This document shows, piece after piece, positions 25,580 through 34,900 of a DNA stretch of 64,000 bases (the first letter of the stretch is position 1; each line of letters opens with the position of its first letter). The notes beneath the pieces were generated by a model, which worked only from the letters and a program-made list of their open reading frames with translations, did not search any database and was not told the origin of the DNA. Origin of the DNA: Dactylosporangium sp. AC04546 (GTDB lineage Bacteria; Actinomycetota; Actinomycetes; Mycobacteriales; Micromonosporaceae); the NCBI RefSeq assembly GCF_022095675.1, contig NZ_JAHYSG010000012.1:62001-126000 (forward strand). Reading direction: 5' to 3'. A program made the translations under genes and the position numbers.

Positions 25580-27069
25580 ACGCCGAACTCCTCCATCGCG
25601 AGCAGCGGGCGGACCGCCCGCTCGAAGGCCGGCGTCACGAACGAGCGCTTGACGAGGTCACCACGCAGCTCGTTGCCGAGCGCGCCCATGATCATGCCCT
25701 GGTCGAGCGCCAGATACCGCTTCGCCACGGTACCGCTGCGCACCGCGACGGCGTCGTAGAAGCCGCCCGGGCCGTAGGCGCCGAGATGCGCCTCCATGCG
25801 CGCGAGGTTGTCCAGCGCGGCCTGCCGGGCGTACGGCAGGGCCAGGAACACGGCGTGCGGCGTGACCACGCCGTCGCCGTAGGTCGGCGCGGGCCCGGCC
25901 GGGCGGCAGTCGCCGAACCCGGCGTCGTAATTTGCACCCTCCACATCGGACGGATAGCCGGCCGGGTCCATGCCCATGGCGTCGACGCCCCAGGCCTTGT
26001 AGCCGCCGAACGGGTCGGAGGCCGGCGAGAAGCCCCAGTAGCCGTACCGGGCGTCGCGCAGGCCGTGCTCGATCTGGCCGGCGACGGTCGCCGGGTGGTT
26101 GCGGCCCCAGCTGCGCGGGCCCCACCGCGCCTCGGGCACGAACAGGTCGGGCATGAGCGCCTCGAACATGTCGCCGCCCCAGCTCGGCACGAACCGGATG
26201 CCGCGGTAGGTGTAGGCGCCCTCGTACACGTCGACGCCGAGGTAGGTGCGGGTGGTGCCGGTCGGCTGCTGCTCGACCCAGGACCAGTCGCACGTCGGCG
26301 GGAACGTCCGCCGCGTCGCGAAGTAGTGCTCGGGCGGGATCTGGCCGAAGGCGATCCCGAGATAGCTCGCGATGCGGGGCTCGGTCACCGTGATGTCATA
26401 GTGGTTGCAGGTGTACCACACGTCGGGCCCACGCCCCCGGTAGTTCCCGACGACGGAGCACCCGGGCGGCGCGGTGTCGTAGAAGCCGCCCCGCAGCAGC
26501 CTGACGTCGGGGTTGTAGTAGAACCCGAAGTCCATCGGCCGCAGCAGCGCCGCCGCCGCGGCGCGCTGGGCCGGCATCGCGCCCTGCACGACCAGCAGCG
26601 CGGCGGCGAGCCAGCCGTTGTCCACACTGGACAGGAACGGCGTGATGGCGCTGCCGTCGTCGGGGAACGTGTGCAGCACGGCGCCGGTGTGCGGGTCGTA
26701 CCAGTTGTAGTACATGCCCGACGCCGGGTGCCGCGGCAGCCGGCCGAGCGTGGCGAGGGTCTGCCCGACCCGCCGGTCGGCGTCGGCCCGTGAGACGAGC
26801 CCGAGCTCGCGGGCGACGACGGTCGACCACAGGTAGGCGCCGATGTTCGTCGGCGAGGTGTAGGCGGAGCGCCCGGCCGGGGCGAGGTCCCCGGTGATGT
26901 TGTCGGCGGGCAGGCCGGTGGCCGGGTCGACCATCGCGTCCATGGAGCGCCAGGTGTCGGCGGCGTAGCGCTGGAGCACGGCCCGGTCGGACGGCGCCCC
27001 GGACGCGGCGGCGGGTGGGAGCAGCGCGGCGGCCAGCAGTACCGCCACAGGAAGCAGGAATCGACGCAC
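25576..27069 (-). CDS. GH144-like 'glucoamylase' family enzyme (PF10091), exported
   Basis: A 497-residue protein starting at GTG 27069 with a signal peptide of about 25 residues (M-R-R-F-L-L-P-V-A-V-L-L). It has the (alpha/alpha)6 family signatures: N-N-G-W-L-A-like D-N-G-W-L-A-A-A-L, P-S-W-G-G-D-M-F-E-A-L-M-P, G-F-S-P-A-S-D, and Y-G-D-G-V-V-T-P-H-A-V-F-L-A-L. The family includes endo-beta-1,2-glucanases and related enzymes. The gene starts 8 bp after the permease stop and is translationally coupled to GH39. Confidence 0.82.
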   Translation of the reverse strand: MRRFLLPVAVLLAAALLPPAAASGAPSDRAVLQRYAADTWRSMDAMVDPATGLPADNITGDLAPAGRSAYTSPTNIGAYLWSTVVARELGLVSRADADRRVGQTLATLGRLPRHPASGMYYNWYDPHTGAVLHTFPDDGSAITPFLSSVDNGWLAAALLVVQGAMPAQRAAAAALLRPMDFGFYYNPDVRLLRGGFYDTAPPGCSVVGNYRGRGPDVWYTCNHYDITVTEPRIASYLGIAFGQIPPEHYFATRRTFPPTCDWSWVEQQPTGTTRTYLGVDVYEGAYTYRGIRFVPSWGGDMFEALMPDLFVPEARWGPRSWGRNHPATVAGQIEHGLRDARYGYWGFSPASDPFGGYKAWGVDAMGMDPAGYPSDVEGANYDAGFGDCRPAGPAPTYGDGVVTPHAVFLALPYARQAALDNLARMEAHLGAYGPGGFYDAVAVRSGTVAKRYLALDQGMIMGALGNELRGDLVKRSFVTPAFERAVRPLLAMEEFGV

Positions 27070-27077
27070 GGTAAGCC

Positions 27078-27905
27078 TCACTTGAGTCCGGTTGTCGCGA
27101 TGCCGCGCAGGAAGTGCCGCTGCAGGAGCAGGAACACCACCAGGACGGGCAGGACGACCACGACGGCCCCGGCAAGCGCCAGGCCCAGGTTGATCCGGTG
27201 CTGCCCGACGCTGAACAGCGCGAGCGCGACCGGCAGGGTGTACTTGTCCTCGGTCGTGGCCACGACGAGCGGCCACAGGAAGTTGTTCCAGGAGGTGAGG
27301 AAGGTCAGGATGCCGAGCGTGGCCAGCGCCGGCCGGCACAGCGGGAGCACGACCCGCCAGAAGATGCGGAACTCGCCGGCGCCGTCCACCCGTGCGGCCT
27401 CGATCAGCTCGTCGGGGATCGACATGAGGTACTGCCGCATCAGGAAGACGCCGAACGGGCCGGCGAGGAACGGCAGGACCAGCCCGGCGTAGGTGTTGGC
27501 CAGGCCCAGGTTGCTGACGAGCACGAACTGCGGCACGAACACCGCCAGCCCGGGCACCATCAGCGTGCCGAGGACGACCAGGAGCAGCAGCCGCCGCCCG
27601 GCGAACTCGATCTTCGCGAGGGCGTAGCCCAGCATCGAGCAGAACACCAGGTTCCCGGCCGTGACGAGGACCGCGACGAGCAGCGAGTTGCCGAAGTACC
27701 GCGGAAAGTCGAGCTCGGTGAAGAGCCGGCGGAAATGCTCGAGGGTCACAGTCTCCGGCCACCAGGTCGGCGGGACCCGCCGGATCTCGCCCTCGGGCTT
27801 GACCGACGACAGCAGCATCCACACGAACGGGCCGACCACGACGGCCAGCCCCGCGACGAGGGCCGCGTAGAGCGACGTGCGGGCGACGACATCCCGGCGG
27901 CGCAT
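27078..27905 (-). CDS. ABC sugar transporter permease (MalG/LacG type)
   Basis: A 275-residue membrane protein with six transmembrane helices. The EAA loop that contacts the ATPase reads E-A-A-R-V-D-G-A-G-E-F-R-I-F-W. Its ATG at 27905 shares one base with the stop of the preceding permease gene. It forms the channel with that permease for import of a saccharide. No ATPase gene is in the operon, so a shared MsiK-type ATPase elsewhere probably powers it. Confidence 0.93.
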   Translation of the reverse strand: MRRRDVVARTSLYAALVAGLAVVVGPFVWMLLSSVKPEGEIRRVPPTWWPETVTLEHFRRLFTELDFPRYFGNSLLVAVLVTAGNLVFCSMLGYALAKIEFAGRRLLLLVVLGTLMVPGLAVFVPQFVLVSNLGLANTYAGLVLPFLAGPFGVFLMRQYLMSIPDELIEAARVDGAGEFRIFWRVVLPLCRPALATLGILTFLTSWNNFLWPLVVATTEDKYTLPVALALFSVGQHRINLGLALAGAVVVVLPVLVVFLLLQRHFLRGIATTGLK

Positions 27906-28849
27906 CAGTCCCGCCCTCCGATCAGCCGGAACTGCAGCACCGACAGCGCCACGATCGCGACGAACAGCACGTAGCTGGCCGCGGCCGCGTAGCCGTAGTT
28001 GCCGAAGCCGAACTGGTTGTAGACGTGGTACGAGACGGACAGCGTCGAGCTCAGCGGGCCGCCCTGGGTCATCACGAACGGCTCCTCGAACAGCTGGAGG
28101 TAGCCGATGCCGGTGACGACGCCGCCGAAGAGCAGCGTCGGGCGCATCAGCGGCAGCGTCACGTTGCGGAACTGCTGCCACCGGCTCGCGCCGTCCAGCC
28201 GCGCCGACTCGTACAGCTCGGCCGGCACGGCCTGCAGCCCGGCCAGGAACACCACCATCAGGAAGCCGAAGTTGCGCCAGACAGCCATCAGGATGATCGA
28301 CGGCAGGGCCAGGTCGGCGTCGTTGAGCCAGTTCGGCCCGGGCAGCCCCACCGCCCGCAGCAGGTTGTCGACCAGCCCGGCCTGCGGGTCGAGCAGGAAC
28401 CGCCAGATGACGGCGATCGCCACGATGCTGGTGACGACGGGCAGGTAGAACCCGACGCGGAACAGCGCGCGGAACCGGATCAGGCCCGAGTTCAGCGCGC
28501 TGGCCGCGGCGAGCCCGGCGACCATGGTGAGCGGCACGCCGGCGCCGACGAACACCAGCGTGTTGCCGGCGGCCCGCAGGAACAGGTCGTCGCCGAACAG
28601 GCGGGTGTAGTTGGCGGCGCCGACGAACTCGACCGCGAACGGGTGGCGCAGGTCGGTCGAGCGCAGGTCGGTGAAGCTCATGACCAGCGCGGCGAGCACC
28701 GGCAGGGCCATGAACACCGCGAACAGCGCCGTGAACGGGGCGGCGAACGCCCAGCCGGTCAGCGCCCGGCGCCGACGCCGGGCACCGGCGGCACGGCCTT
28801 GCGTCGCGGCCGCCTTGACCGGTGCCCGGGCTACGGAGGTCGCCGCCAC
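27905..28849 (-). CDS. ABC sugar transporter permease (MalF/LacF type)
   Basis: A 314-residue membrane protein with six core transmembrane helices after a basic N-terminus. The EAA loop reads Y-E-S-A-R-L-D-G-A-S-R-W-Q-Q-F. It pairs with the downstream permease. The GTG at 28849 is 2 bp after the binding-protein stop codon. A QGGP segment (T-Q-G-G-P-L-S-S-T) near the end is typical of MalF-type carbohydrate permeases. Confidence 0.93.
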   Translation of the reverse strand: MAATSVARAPVKAAATQGRAAGARRRRRALTGWAFAAPFTALFAVFMALPVLAALVMSFTDLRSTDLRHPFAVEFVGAANYTRLFGDDLFLRAAGNTLVFVGAGVPLTMVAGLAAASALNSGLIRFRALFRVGFYLPVVTSIVAIAVIWRFLLDPQAGLVDNLLRAVGLPGPNWLNDADLALPSIILMAVWRNFGFLMVVFLAGLQAVPAELYESARLDGASRWQQFRNVTLPLMRPTLLFGGVVTGIGYLQLFEEPFVMTQGGPLSSTLSVSYHVYNQFGFGNYGYAAAASYVLFVAIVALSVLQFRLIGGRD

Positions 28850-28851
28850 CG

Positions 28852-30108
28852 TCAGGCCCCGGTGCCGATCGCGGTCGCCTTGTCCTGGACGGCCTTCGCG
28901 GCCGCGGCCGGGCTCTCGCCGGCCTTGGCGACCTTCTCCAGCTCAGCGTCGAGCGCCGCGGCGACCTGCTCCCAGGTGGGCACGGCCGGCGGGGCCTGGG
29001 CGTCCTGCAGCTGCTTGCCGAACACGGCGAGCATCGGGTCACCGGACAGCGACTGGTCCTGCCACGCCTGCTGTACCGCCGGGAGGTCCTTGACCGCCTG
29101 GAACCACTGCACCTGGACCTCGGGCCTGCTCAGCCACTGCACGAACTTCCAGGCGCCGTCGCGGTTCTTGGCGTCCTTGAACACGGCCAGGTTGGAGCCG
29201 CCGATGAAGGACGTCGCGGTCTTCTTCGTGGGCATCGCCGCGACCGCGTACTTCCCCTTGATGGCGGGGCCGCCCTGCTCGTCGATGATGCCGGCGTGCC
29301 ACGGCCCGGAGATGAACGAGGCGATGCTGCCGTTGACGAAGCCGGCCTCGAGCGCGCCCTCCTTGGGCAGGTCGTTCGGCGAGAGCTTGTCGGTGAAGAA
29401 CGACTGCCAGTACGCCATCGCCTCGACGAGCTCGGGGGTGTCGAGCGTGAACTTGCCGTCCTTGACCAGCTCGGCGCCGTTGGACCAGGCGAACGGCAGG
29501 AACGACTGCCAGGCGCCGGTGCTGCCGGGCTGGAGGTTGAAGCCCCACTGGGCCCCGCCCGGCTGCTGCATGGCCTTGGCCATGGCCTTGAGCTCGTCCC
29601 AGGTCTGCGGCGGCTTGCTGAGGCCGGCCTTCTGGGCGAGGTCGGTGCGGTAGTAGATGGCGCGGGTCTCGACGTACCACGGCACCGCGTACGAGGTGCC
29701 GTCCACGACGGTGGTGTTCCACGCGCCGGAGAAGTAGTCGCCCTTGTCGAACAGCGTCGGCGTCGGGTCGAGCGCCCCGGTCTTGCCGAACTCGCCCATC
29801 CACGTGGTGCCGATCATCGACACGTCGGGCGTCTGCTTGGCCGCGATCGCGCTGGCGATCTTCTGGTGGGCGGCGTCCCACGGTACCGCCGTCACCGTCA
29901 CTTTGGCGTCCGGGTTGTCCTTCGAGAACGCCTGCGCGAACGCGCCGAGCTTCTCGCCCTCGGCGCCCATGGCCCAGACGGTGATCTCGCCCTTCGCCTT
30001 GCCCTCACCGACGGGCTTGGCGTCCTCCTGGTCGCCGCCGGCGTCGCGGCCGCACGCGGTGAGCGCGAGGGCTGCTGCCAGCGCGACGGCGGTCATGCGT
30101 GTTCTCAT
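28852..30108 (-). CDS. Extracellular sugar-binding lipoprotein
   Basis: A 418-residue solute-binding protein of the SBP_bac_1 type. The lipobox is L-T-A-C-G (Cys about residue 19). The body has I-T-V-W-A-M-G-A-E-G, P-D-V-S-M-I-G-T-T-W and A-W-K-F-V-Q-W-L-S, the usual fold signatures. It captures an oligosaccharide for the two permeases. Its ATG overlaps the LacI stop (A-T-G-A), so regulator and transporter are translationally coupled. The sugar is unknown; a beta-1,2-glucan or xylan fragment is suggested by the enzymes in the operon. Confidence 0.93.
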   Translation of the reverse strand: MRTRMTAVALAAALALTACGRDAGGDQEDAKPVGEGKAKGEITVWAMGAEGEKLGAFAQAFSKDNPDAKVTVTAVPWDAAHQKIASAIAAKQTPDVSMIGTTWMGEFGKTGALDPTPTLFDKGDYFSGAWNTTVVDGTSYAVPWYVETRAIYYRTDLAQKAGLSKPPQTWDELKAMAKAMQQPGGAQWGFNLQPGSTGAWQSFLPFAWSNGAELVKDGKFTLDTPELVEAMAYWQSFFTDKLSPNDLPKEGALEAGFVNGSIASFISGPWHAGIIDEQGGPAIKGKYAVAAMPTKKTATSFIGGSNLAVFKDAKNRDGAWKFVQWLSRPEVQVQWFQAVKDLPAVQQAWQDQSLSGDPMLAVFGKQLQDAQAPPAVPTWEQVAAALDAELEKVAKAGESPAAAAKAVQDKATAIGTGA

Positions 30109-31112
30109 GGGTCGACCTGCCTTCCTTCGCAGGGATCGGGGCCGCAGCTGCGCCGGACGACGAGCCGCGTGGGGATGACCCGGTGACGGACCGGGTGGGC
30201 TTCGGGTGTGCTCATCCGGTCGTGCAGCCAGCGGGCGGCGGTGGCGCCGAGCTCCCGCATGGGCTGCCGGACGGTGGTGAGGCCGACGAACCTGGCGGCC
30301 ATGACGTCGTCCCACCCGGTGATCGCGATGTCGCCGGGAACGTCGCGTCCTTCGGCCGCGGCGGCGAGGTGGGCGCCCAGCGCGATCTCGTCGTTGGCGC
30401 AGAACAGCGCGTCGGGCGGGATCCGGCGGCGCAGCAGGGTGCGGGCCGCGGCCAGCCCGGCGTCGACGTCGAACGCGCAGCGCACCGGGGCACGCTTGCC
30501 GGACGCGGCCACGAAGCCGCGGTAGCGGTCGGCCACGTCCGGGGACGCGTCCGGGTCGCCCAGGAACACGAGCCGGCGGTGCCCGTGCGCGAGCAGGTGC
30601 GCGGTCAGCTCGCGGGCGGCGGCCCAGTTCTCGGAGCGGATGGTGTCGAGCCCGTCGACGGGCTCGCGGGCCAGCAGCACGATCGGCAGCCCGGAGGCGG
30701 CGAGCTCGACGACGACCTCGTCCGGGACCGTGCGACCCATGACGACCAGGCCGTCGACCCGGCCGGCCAGGTCGAGCACCTGCGCCGTGGCGTCGGGCCG
30801 CCCCTCGGTGCCGAGGATGAGCACGCTGCGCCCGAGCTCGGCGGCGGCCTCCTCGTAGCCGAGCAGGACCTCGGCGTAGTACGGCCCGACGAGGTGCGGG
30901 AACACGATCCCGTTCGCGGCGTGCCGCCCCTCGGCGAGCGACCGCGCGGACCGGCTGGGCGTGAAGCTGAGCGCCTCGGCCGCCTCGACCACCCGCCGCC
31001 GGGTCTCAGCCGTGACGAGCTGCGAGCCCCGCAGCGCCCGCGACACGGTGGCGATGGACACCCCGGCCCGCCGCGCCACCTCGTAGATCGTCGGCTTTGA
31101 AAGCGCTTTCAT
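30105..31112 (-). CDS. LacI-family transcriptional regulator
   Basis: A 335-residue regulator. The helix-turn-helix is T-I-Y-E-V-A-R-R-A-G-V-S-I-A-T-V-S-R-A-L-R-G (residues about 7-28), followed by the hinge and a periplasmic-binding-like sugar domain ending L-V-V-R-R-S-C. It likely represses its own six-gene operon and probably the pectate lyase gene, since the core AAAGCGCTT occurs at both. The operator TGAAAGCGCTTTCA covers its own start codon. A GTG six bases upstream (31118) is an alternative start. Confidence 0.93.
   Translation of the reverse strand: MKALSKPTIYEVARRAGVSIATVSRALRGSQLVTAETRRRVVEAAEALSFTPSRSARSLAEGRHAANGIVFPHLVGPYYAEVLLGYEEAAAELGRSVLILGTEGRPDATAQVLDLAGRVDGLVVMGRTVPDEVVVELAASGLPIVLLAREPVDGLDTIRSENWAAARELTAHLLAHGHRRLVFLGDPDASPDVADRYRGFVAASGKRAPVRCAFDVDAGLAAARTLLRRRIPPDALFCANDEIALGAHLAAAAEGRDVPGDIAITGWDDVMAARFVGLTTVRQPMRELGATAARWLHDRMSTPEAHPVRHRVIPTRLVVRRSCGPDPCEGRQVDP
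31098..31111. promoter_or_regulatory. LacI operator over the start codon of the lacI-ABC operon
   Basis: TGAAAGCGCTTTCA is a perfect 14-bp palindrome that overlaps the ATG of the LacI gene (31112-31110). A second short dyad, ACGCA-N4-TGCGT (31117-31130), lies just upstream. Binding here would block initiation or elongation. Confidence 0.75.
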
Positions 31113-31185
31113 TGGCACGCATCGTTGCGTACCCGCTTGCCGAGATCGATAAACGTCGGCGTGGTGTTCCGTGCTCCGGCGCTGG

Positions 31186-32649
31186 TCAGCCGATCCGGAG
31201 CGCGTCGAGGACCGGGGCCGGCGCGCCGGCCGCCTCGGCCACCCGCACCGCGCTCCAGCCGTGGTTGTCCGGTGCCAGGGGGTCGACGCCGGCCGCTCGC
31301 AGGCGCCGGATCAGCGCGACGTCGCCGATGCGGTCGGCGACGTGCAGCAGCGTCTGGCGCTGCAGGCCGCGGGCGCCGCGGGGGTCGACGCCCGCGTCGA
31401 GCAGCCGGCGCACCTCGGCGGCGTCGCCGTGGGAGGCCGCGAGGAACAGGTGGCGGGTGACCCTGCGGATCTGTCGCGGCAACGTCCCGGTCCGGGCCGC
31501 CCAGGCGTCCAGGACGGCGAGGCAGCCGGTGGCGCGCCCGCCCAGGGCCTGCAGCGCGCGTTCGCGGTGCATGTCGTCCGGGGTGTGGTCCAGCGCCTCC
31601 AGCCGGCCGGCCCGCCATCCGACGTAGTGGCGGGCCACGCACTGCACGTGGACGCGCTCGGGCACCTGCACGCCGGGCGCGGAAGCGTACGGCTCGTCCG
31701 GGGCGTCCGGGAACATCGCGGCGCGGACCAGCGGATGCAGGGCCGTCGCCGGCAGGTGCCCGGCCAGCAGCGGCTCGAAGAACCACGGGAGGCTCAGGGC
31801 GCTCGACGGTACCGCGGGCAGGCGCTCGGCCTGCCGCCGCTCGGCCACCCGCAGTACCGGATCCGCGTCCGCGGCCAGGGTGAGCGTCAGGACCAGCTCA
31901 GGCGCGTGCCACAGCCGGGTCACCAGGACGGTGCCCGACCCGGAGCCGCCGAGCAGGTCTCGGGCGGCCGGCACGATCAGGCTCATCCGCAGGTACGGAA
32001 GGAGCGCTCCACGGACGGCGTGGGCGGCCTCGACCTCCGGGGCGACCTCGACGCCGGCCGCGCGCCAGCTCGCGACCCGGGCGCCGGCGCGCAGGTGGTC
32101 CTCCCACTCCGTGCGGGCTGCGGGGTCGTCCTTCGGCGGGGCCGCCTCCGGCAGGTCCCCGCGGTCCACGGGCCGGCCGTCGCGGTGGAAGTGCGGTGTC
32201 CGGTCGCCGCCGCCCAGCCGCTGCCGCAGCCGGTCGGTGTGCCGGGCGTCCCACAGGTGCCGGCTGCTGTCCCACCGTGTGATCACCGGCCCCGTGCCCA
32301 CCGCCAGCACCAGCCGCGTCGGGCCGTACCGGGCGAGGCGGGCGACGATCGTGAGCGCCTGCCCGGTGGCGGGGTCACGCGCCAGGAGTACGGGCGGCCG
32401 CGCACTGTACGTGAACTCGTGGTCTCCGCCGAGCAGGTGCCACCGGATCAGGTCCGGCGCCAGGTGCCGCAGGTCGTCGAGCATCCCGGACCCGACGTCG
32501 GACGCAGCCTCGGTCACGGTCGCGTCGACCTCGATGCCGGCCGCCGCGCACGCACCCCGCCAGTCACCGGCCAGCCGGCGCTGCGTCGCGGCGTGCACCA
32601 CTTCCGCCGGAAGGTCGTACCTCCTGAGCACAGGTGCGGTTCTGGCCAC
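31186..32649 (-). CDS. Ankyrin-repeat protein, otherwise unknown
   Basis: A 487-residue protein. The C-terminal 90 residues hold two to three ankyrin repeats, for example H-L-F-L-A-A-S-H-G-D-A-A-E-V-R-R-L-L-D-A-G-V-D-P. The N-terminal 390 residues show no family I can name; a segment around V-T-R-W-D-S-S-R-H-L-W-D-A-R looks like a folded domain. The GTG at 32649 is chosen for the GGGGAG 5 nt upstream; the open frame above it runs through the tRNA-like element and is not credible. The Ank repeats suggest protein binding. Confidence 0.75.
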   Translation of the reverse strand: MARTAPVLRRYDLPAEVVHAATQRRLAGDWRGACAAAGIEVDATVTEAASDVGSGMLDDLRHLAPDLIRWHLLGGDHEFTYSARPPVLLARDPATGQALTIVARLARYGPTRLVLAVGTGPVITRWDSSRHLWDARHTDRLRQRLGGGDRTPHFHRDGRPVDRGDLPEAAPPKDDPAARTEWEDHLRAGARVASWRAAGVEVAPEVEAAHAVRGALLPYLRMSLIVPAARDLLGGSGSGTVLVTRLWHAPELVLTLTLAADADPVLRVAERRQAERLPAVPSSALSLPWFFEPLLAGHLPATALHPLVRAAMFPDAPDEPYASAPGVQVPERVHVQCVARHYVGWRAGRLEALDHTPDDMHRERALQALGGRATGCLAVLDAWAARTGTLPRQIRRVTRHLFLAASHGDAAEVRRLLDAGVDPRGARGLQRQTLLHVADRIGDVALIRRLRAAGVDPLAPDNHGWSAVRVAEAAGAPAPVLDALRIG

Positions 32650-32687
32650 CGATCTCCCCCGGTCTGCGCCCGACAGGACGTGGATCG

Positions 32688-32765
32688 GCGGGCGGCCGGA
32701 TTCGAACCGGCGTCCCCGGGAAAGGCAGTCCCGCCGCGCCACATGCTAACGGCGCCGTTGCCCGC
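32688..32765 (-). tRNA. tRNA-Gly(GCC)-like element, atypical or degenerate
   Basis: The minus strand folds into a cloverleaf of about 78 nt. The acceptor arms GCGGGCA and CGCCCGC pair at six of seven positions. The anticodon arm CGGGA-CTGCCTT-TCCCG has U33 and anticodon GCC. The T arm GCCGG-TTCGAAT-CCGGC is perfect. The D arm GCGCC/GGCGC has a 10-nt loop without GG, position 8 is A not U, three bases precede the D arm, and the base after the anticodon is U. No CCA follows directly. Acceptor and T arm look real, so it is either a divergent tRNA-Gly or a decayed one. Confidence 0.4.
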
Positions 32766-32894
32766 TCATCCGGGGGCGTACCGCCGGATGGCGGGTGCGG
32801 GTGGCCGAATCCGCCGTGACTGGCGGATGCGCCGGGACCTCGGGCGGCACGACGCTGGACGCAGCACCCCTGAGCAGCGAGAAAGGCTCCCTCC

Positions 32895-33863
32895 ATGACC
32901 GACACCGTCGCCCGCCCGCCGTACGATCCGGAGCTGGCCGCCGCGCTCCAGGCGATCGAGGCGGCGGCGCCGCCGGCCCTGACCCTCGACCTGATCCCGG
33001 CGGTGCGCGAGGCTGGCGTCGCCGGCATCCCGCCGCTGGACGAACTGTTCGCCGGCCGCGACATCGCCTGGCATGACGTCACGATCGCCGGCCACAACGG
33101 CGACGACATCCTGGTCAGCGTCTACCACCGCAAGGGCCGCGACGCTCCGGCGGCCGGCATCTACCACGTGCACGGCGGCGGCATGGTCATGGGCGACCGC
33201 AGCCTCGGCGTCAGCCTGTTCGCCGACCAGATCGAACGCGGCGACGCCGTCGTCGTCTCCGTCGAGTACCGCCTCGCGCCCGAGCACCCCGACCCGTACC
33301 CGGTCGAGGACTGCTACGCCGGACTGGTCTGGACCGCCGAGCACGCCACGGAGCTCGGCATCGACCCGGCCCGCCTGATGATCGCGGGCGGCAGCGCCGG
33401 TGGCGGGCTCGCCGCCGGTGTCGCGCTGCTCAGCCGCGACCGCGGTGGCCCGGCCCTGTTCGCCCAGCTGCTGATGTGCCCGATGCTCGACGACCGGGAC
33501 GACACGGTCTCCACCCGCCAGATCGAGACCGGGATGTGGAACCGCGCCTCCAACCGCACCGGCTGGACCGCGCTGCTCGGCGACCGGCGCGGCGGCGACG
33601 ACGTGTCGATCTACGCCGCCCCGGCGCGCGCCACCGACCTGTCCGGCCTGCCGCCGGCGTACATCGACTGCGGCAGCGCCGAGGTGTTCCGCGACGAGGA
33701 CGTCGCCTACGCCCAGCGGCTCTGGGCGGCCGGTGTCCAGGCCGAGCTGCACGTGTGGGCCGGCGGCTTCCACGGCTTCGAGGGCCTCGCCCCGCACGCG
33801 GAGGTCTCCCGCGCCGCCGGAGCCGCCCGCCGCAGCTGGCTCAACCGCACCCTGGGCGCCTGA
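32895..33863 (+). CDS. Alpha/beta-hydrolase, hormone-sensitive-lipase family esterase
   Basis: A 322-residue esterase. The oxyanion-hole motif is Y-H-V-H-G-G-G-M-V (about residue 98) and the nucleophile elbow is G-G-S-A-G-G-G (Ser about 160). The catalytic Asp is probably in S-A-E-V-F-R-D-E-D and the His in W-A-G-G-F-H-G-F. There is no signal peptide. It should cleave short acyl esters, possibly acetyl or feruloyl groups from plant polymers. It is monocistronic, with a weak AAAGG ribosome site. Confidence 0.9.
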   Translation: MTDTVARPPYDPELAAALQAIEAAAPPALTLDLIPAVREAGVAGIPPLDELFAGRDIAWHDVTIAGHNGDDILVSVYHRKGRDAPAAGIYHVHGGGMVMGDRSLGVSLFADQIERGDAVVVSVEYRLAPEHPDPYPVEDCYAGLVWTAEHATELGIDPARLMIAGGSAGGGLAAGVALLSRDRGGPALFAQLLMCPMLDDRDDTVSTRQIETGMWNRASNRTGWTALLGDRRGGDDVSIYAAPARATDLSGLPPAYIDCGSAEVFRDEDVAYAQRLWAAGVQAELHVWAGGFHGFEGLAPHAEVSRAAGAARRSWLNRTLGA

Positions 33864-33902
33864 TCCGCACTACAGTTGCCGCAGGAGCGCAACGGAGCGG
33901 AC

Positions 33903-34882
33903 ATGCAGGAACTCGTCGGCCGGCTGACGGCACTCGACCCCGAGGCGAGCGAAAGCCTCAAGGTGGTCGCCTACTTCGACACCCTCGTCACCGGAGGCGT
34001 CGGCCCCACCGCCCTGCTGCGCGGCGCGGCCGCCCTCAGCGGTGCCGTCGCCGGCCTCGACCTGCGCGGCCGGACCACCCGCGTCGGCCCGGCCGGCACC
34101 CCGCTGCCCGGCGCCGCCGCGACCGCGCCGAGCATCACCCGGCCGGTGCCCGGCGGCCACGTGTGGATCGAGCGCGAAGGCCCGGCCCACGTCAACGACG
34201 AGATGGTCGTCGAGCGGCTCGCCCTCTCGGTCGCGGTCATCGACGCCCGCCGGACCGGTCCGCCGGACAGCGCCGCCGAGATCGCCCTCGACCCCGGCCG
34301 CGACCCCGGCGAGCGCCGCGCGGCCCTGGCCCGCCTGCGCATCAACCCCGGCCAGCCGGCCCGGGTGATCGCCCGGCCGGTCGGCGTGGCCGCACCGGCC
34401 GGGCCGAGCGCGGTGCTCATCACCCCGCACGGGCTGGTCCGCGCCACCATCGCCCGCGGCGACGGCGACCCGCCCGCCGGGCCGGCCGGCGTCGGGCCCC
34501 TCGTCGCTGCGGACCGGCTGCCCGCCTCGCTGGCCGACGCCCTCACCGCCTTGCGGCTCACCGGCCCGGCCCACCCCGTCGTCGACGCCGCCGACCTCGG
34601 CGTGCTCCTGCCGCTGCTGCGGTCCGGCGGCGACGCCACCACCCACCATGACGTCGCCGGCCTCGCCCGCCTCGACGGCCGCTCCCTCGCGGTCCTCGAC
34701 GCCATGGTCGAGGCCGACAGCCTCCGCGCCGCCGCACCACGCTCGGCATGCACCACTCCACGCTGCAGGCACGCCACGAGACCCTCACCCGCGACCTCGG
34801 CTACGACCCCCGCACCACCCTCGGCCGCACCCGCTACACGGTGGCCCGCATGCTGCTCAACCTGGGCGCCACCCGGGGTTGA
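33903..34882 (+). pseudogene. PucR/CdaR-type helix-turn-helix regulator with a frameshift
   Basis: The first 280 codons read a regulator N-terminus and middle with no stop. Near 34735-34742 the frame breaks: the expected A-L-G-M-H-H-S-T-L-Q-A-R-H-E-T-L helix continues in the next frame and runs to a stop at 34880-34882. The total length (980 nt) is one base short of a whole number of codons, so a single-base deletion fits. The C-terminus matches the PucR helix-turn-helix ending with T-R-Y-T-V-A-R-M-L-L-N-L. Either the gene is broken or there is a sequencing error. An ATG at 33903 has GGAG upstream. Confidence 0.7.
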
Positions 34883-34900
34883 CCGGCGACGGTCGAGAGG

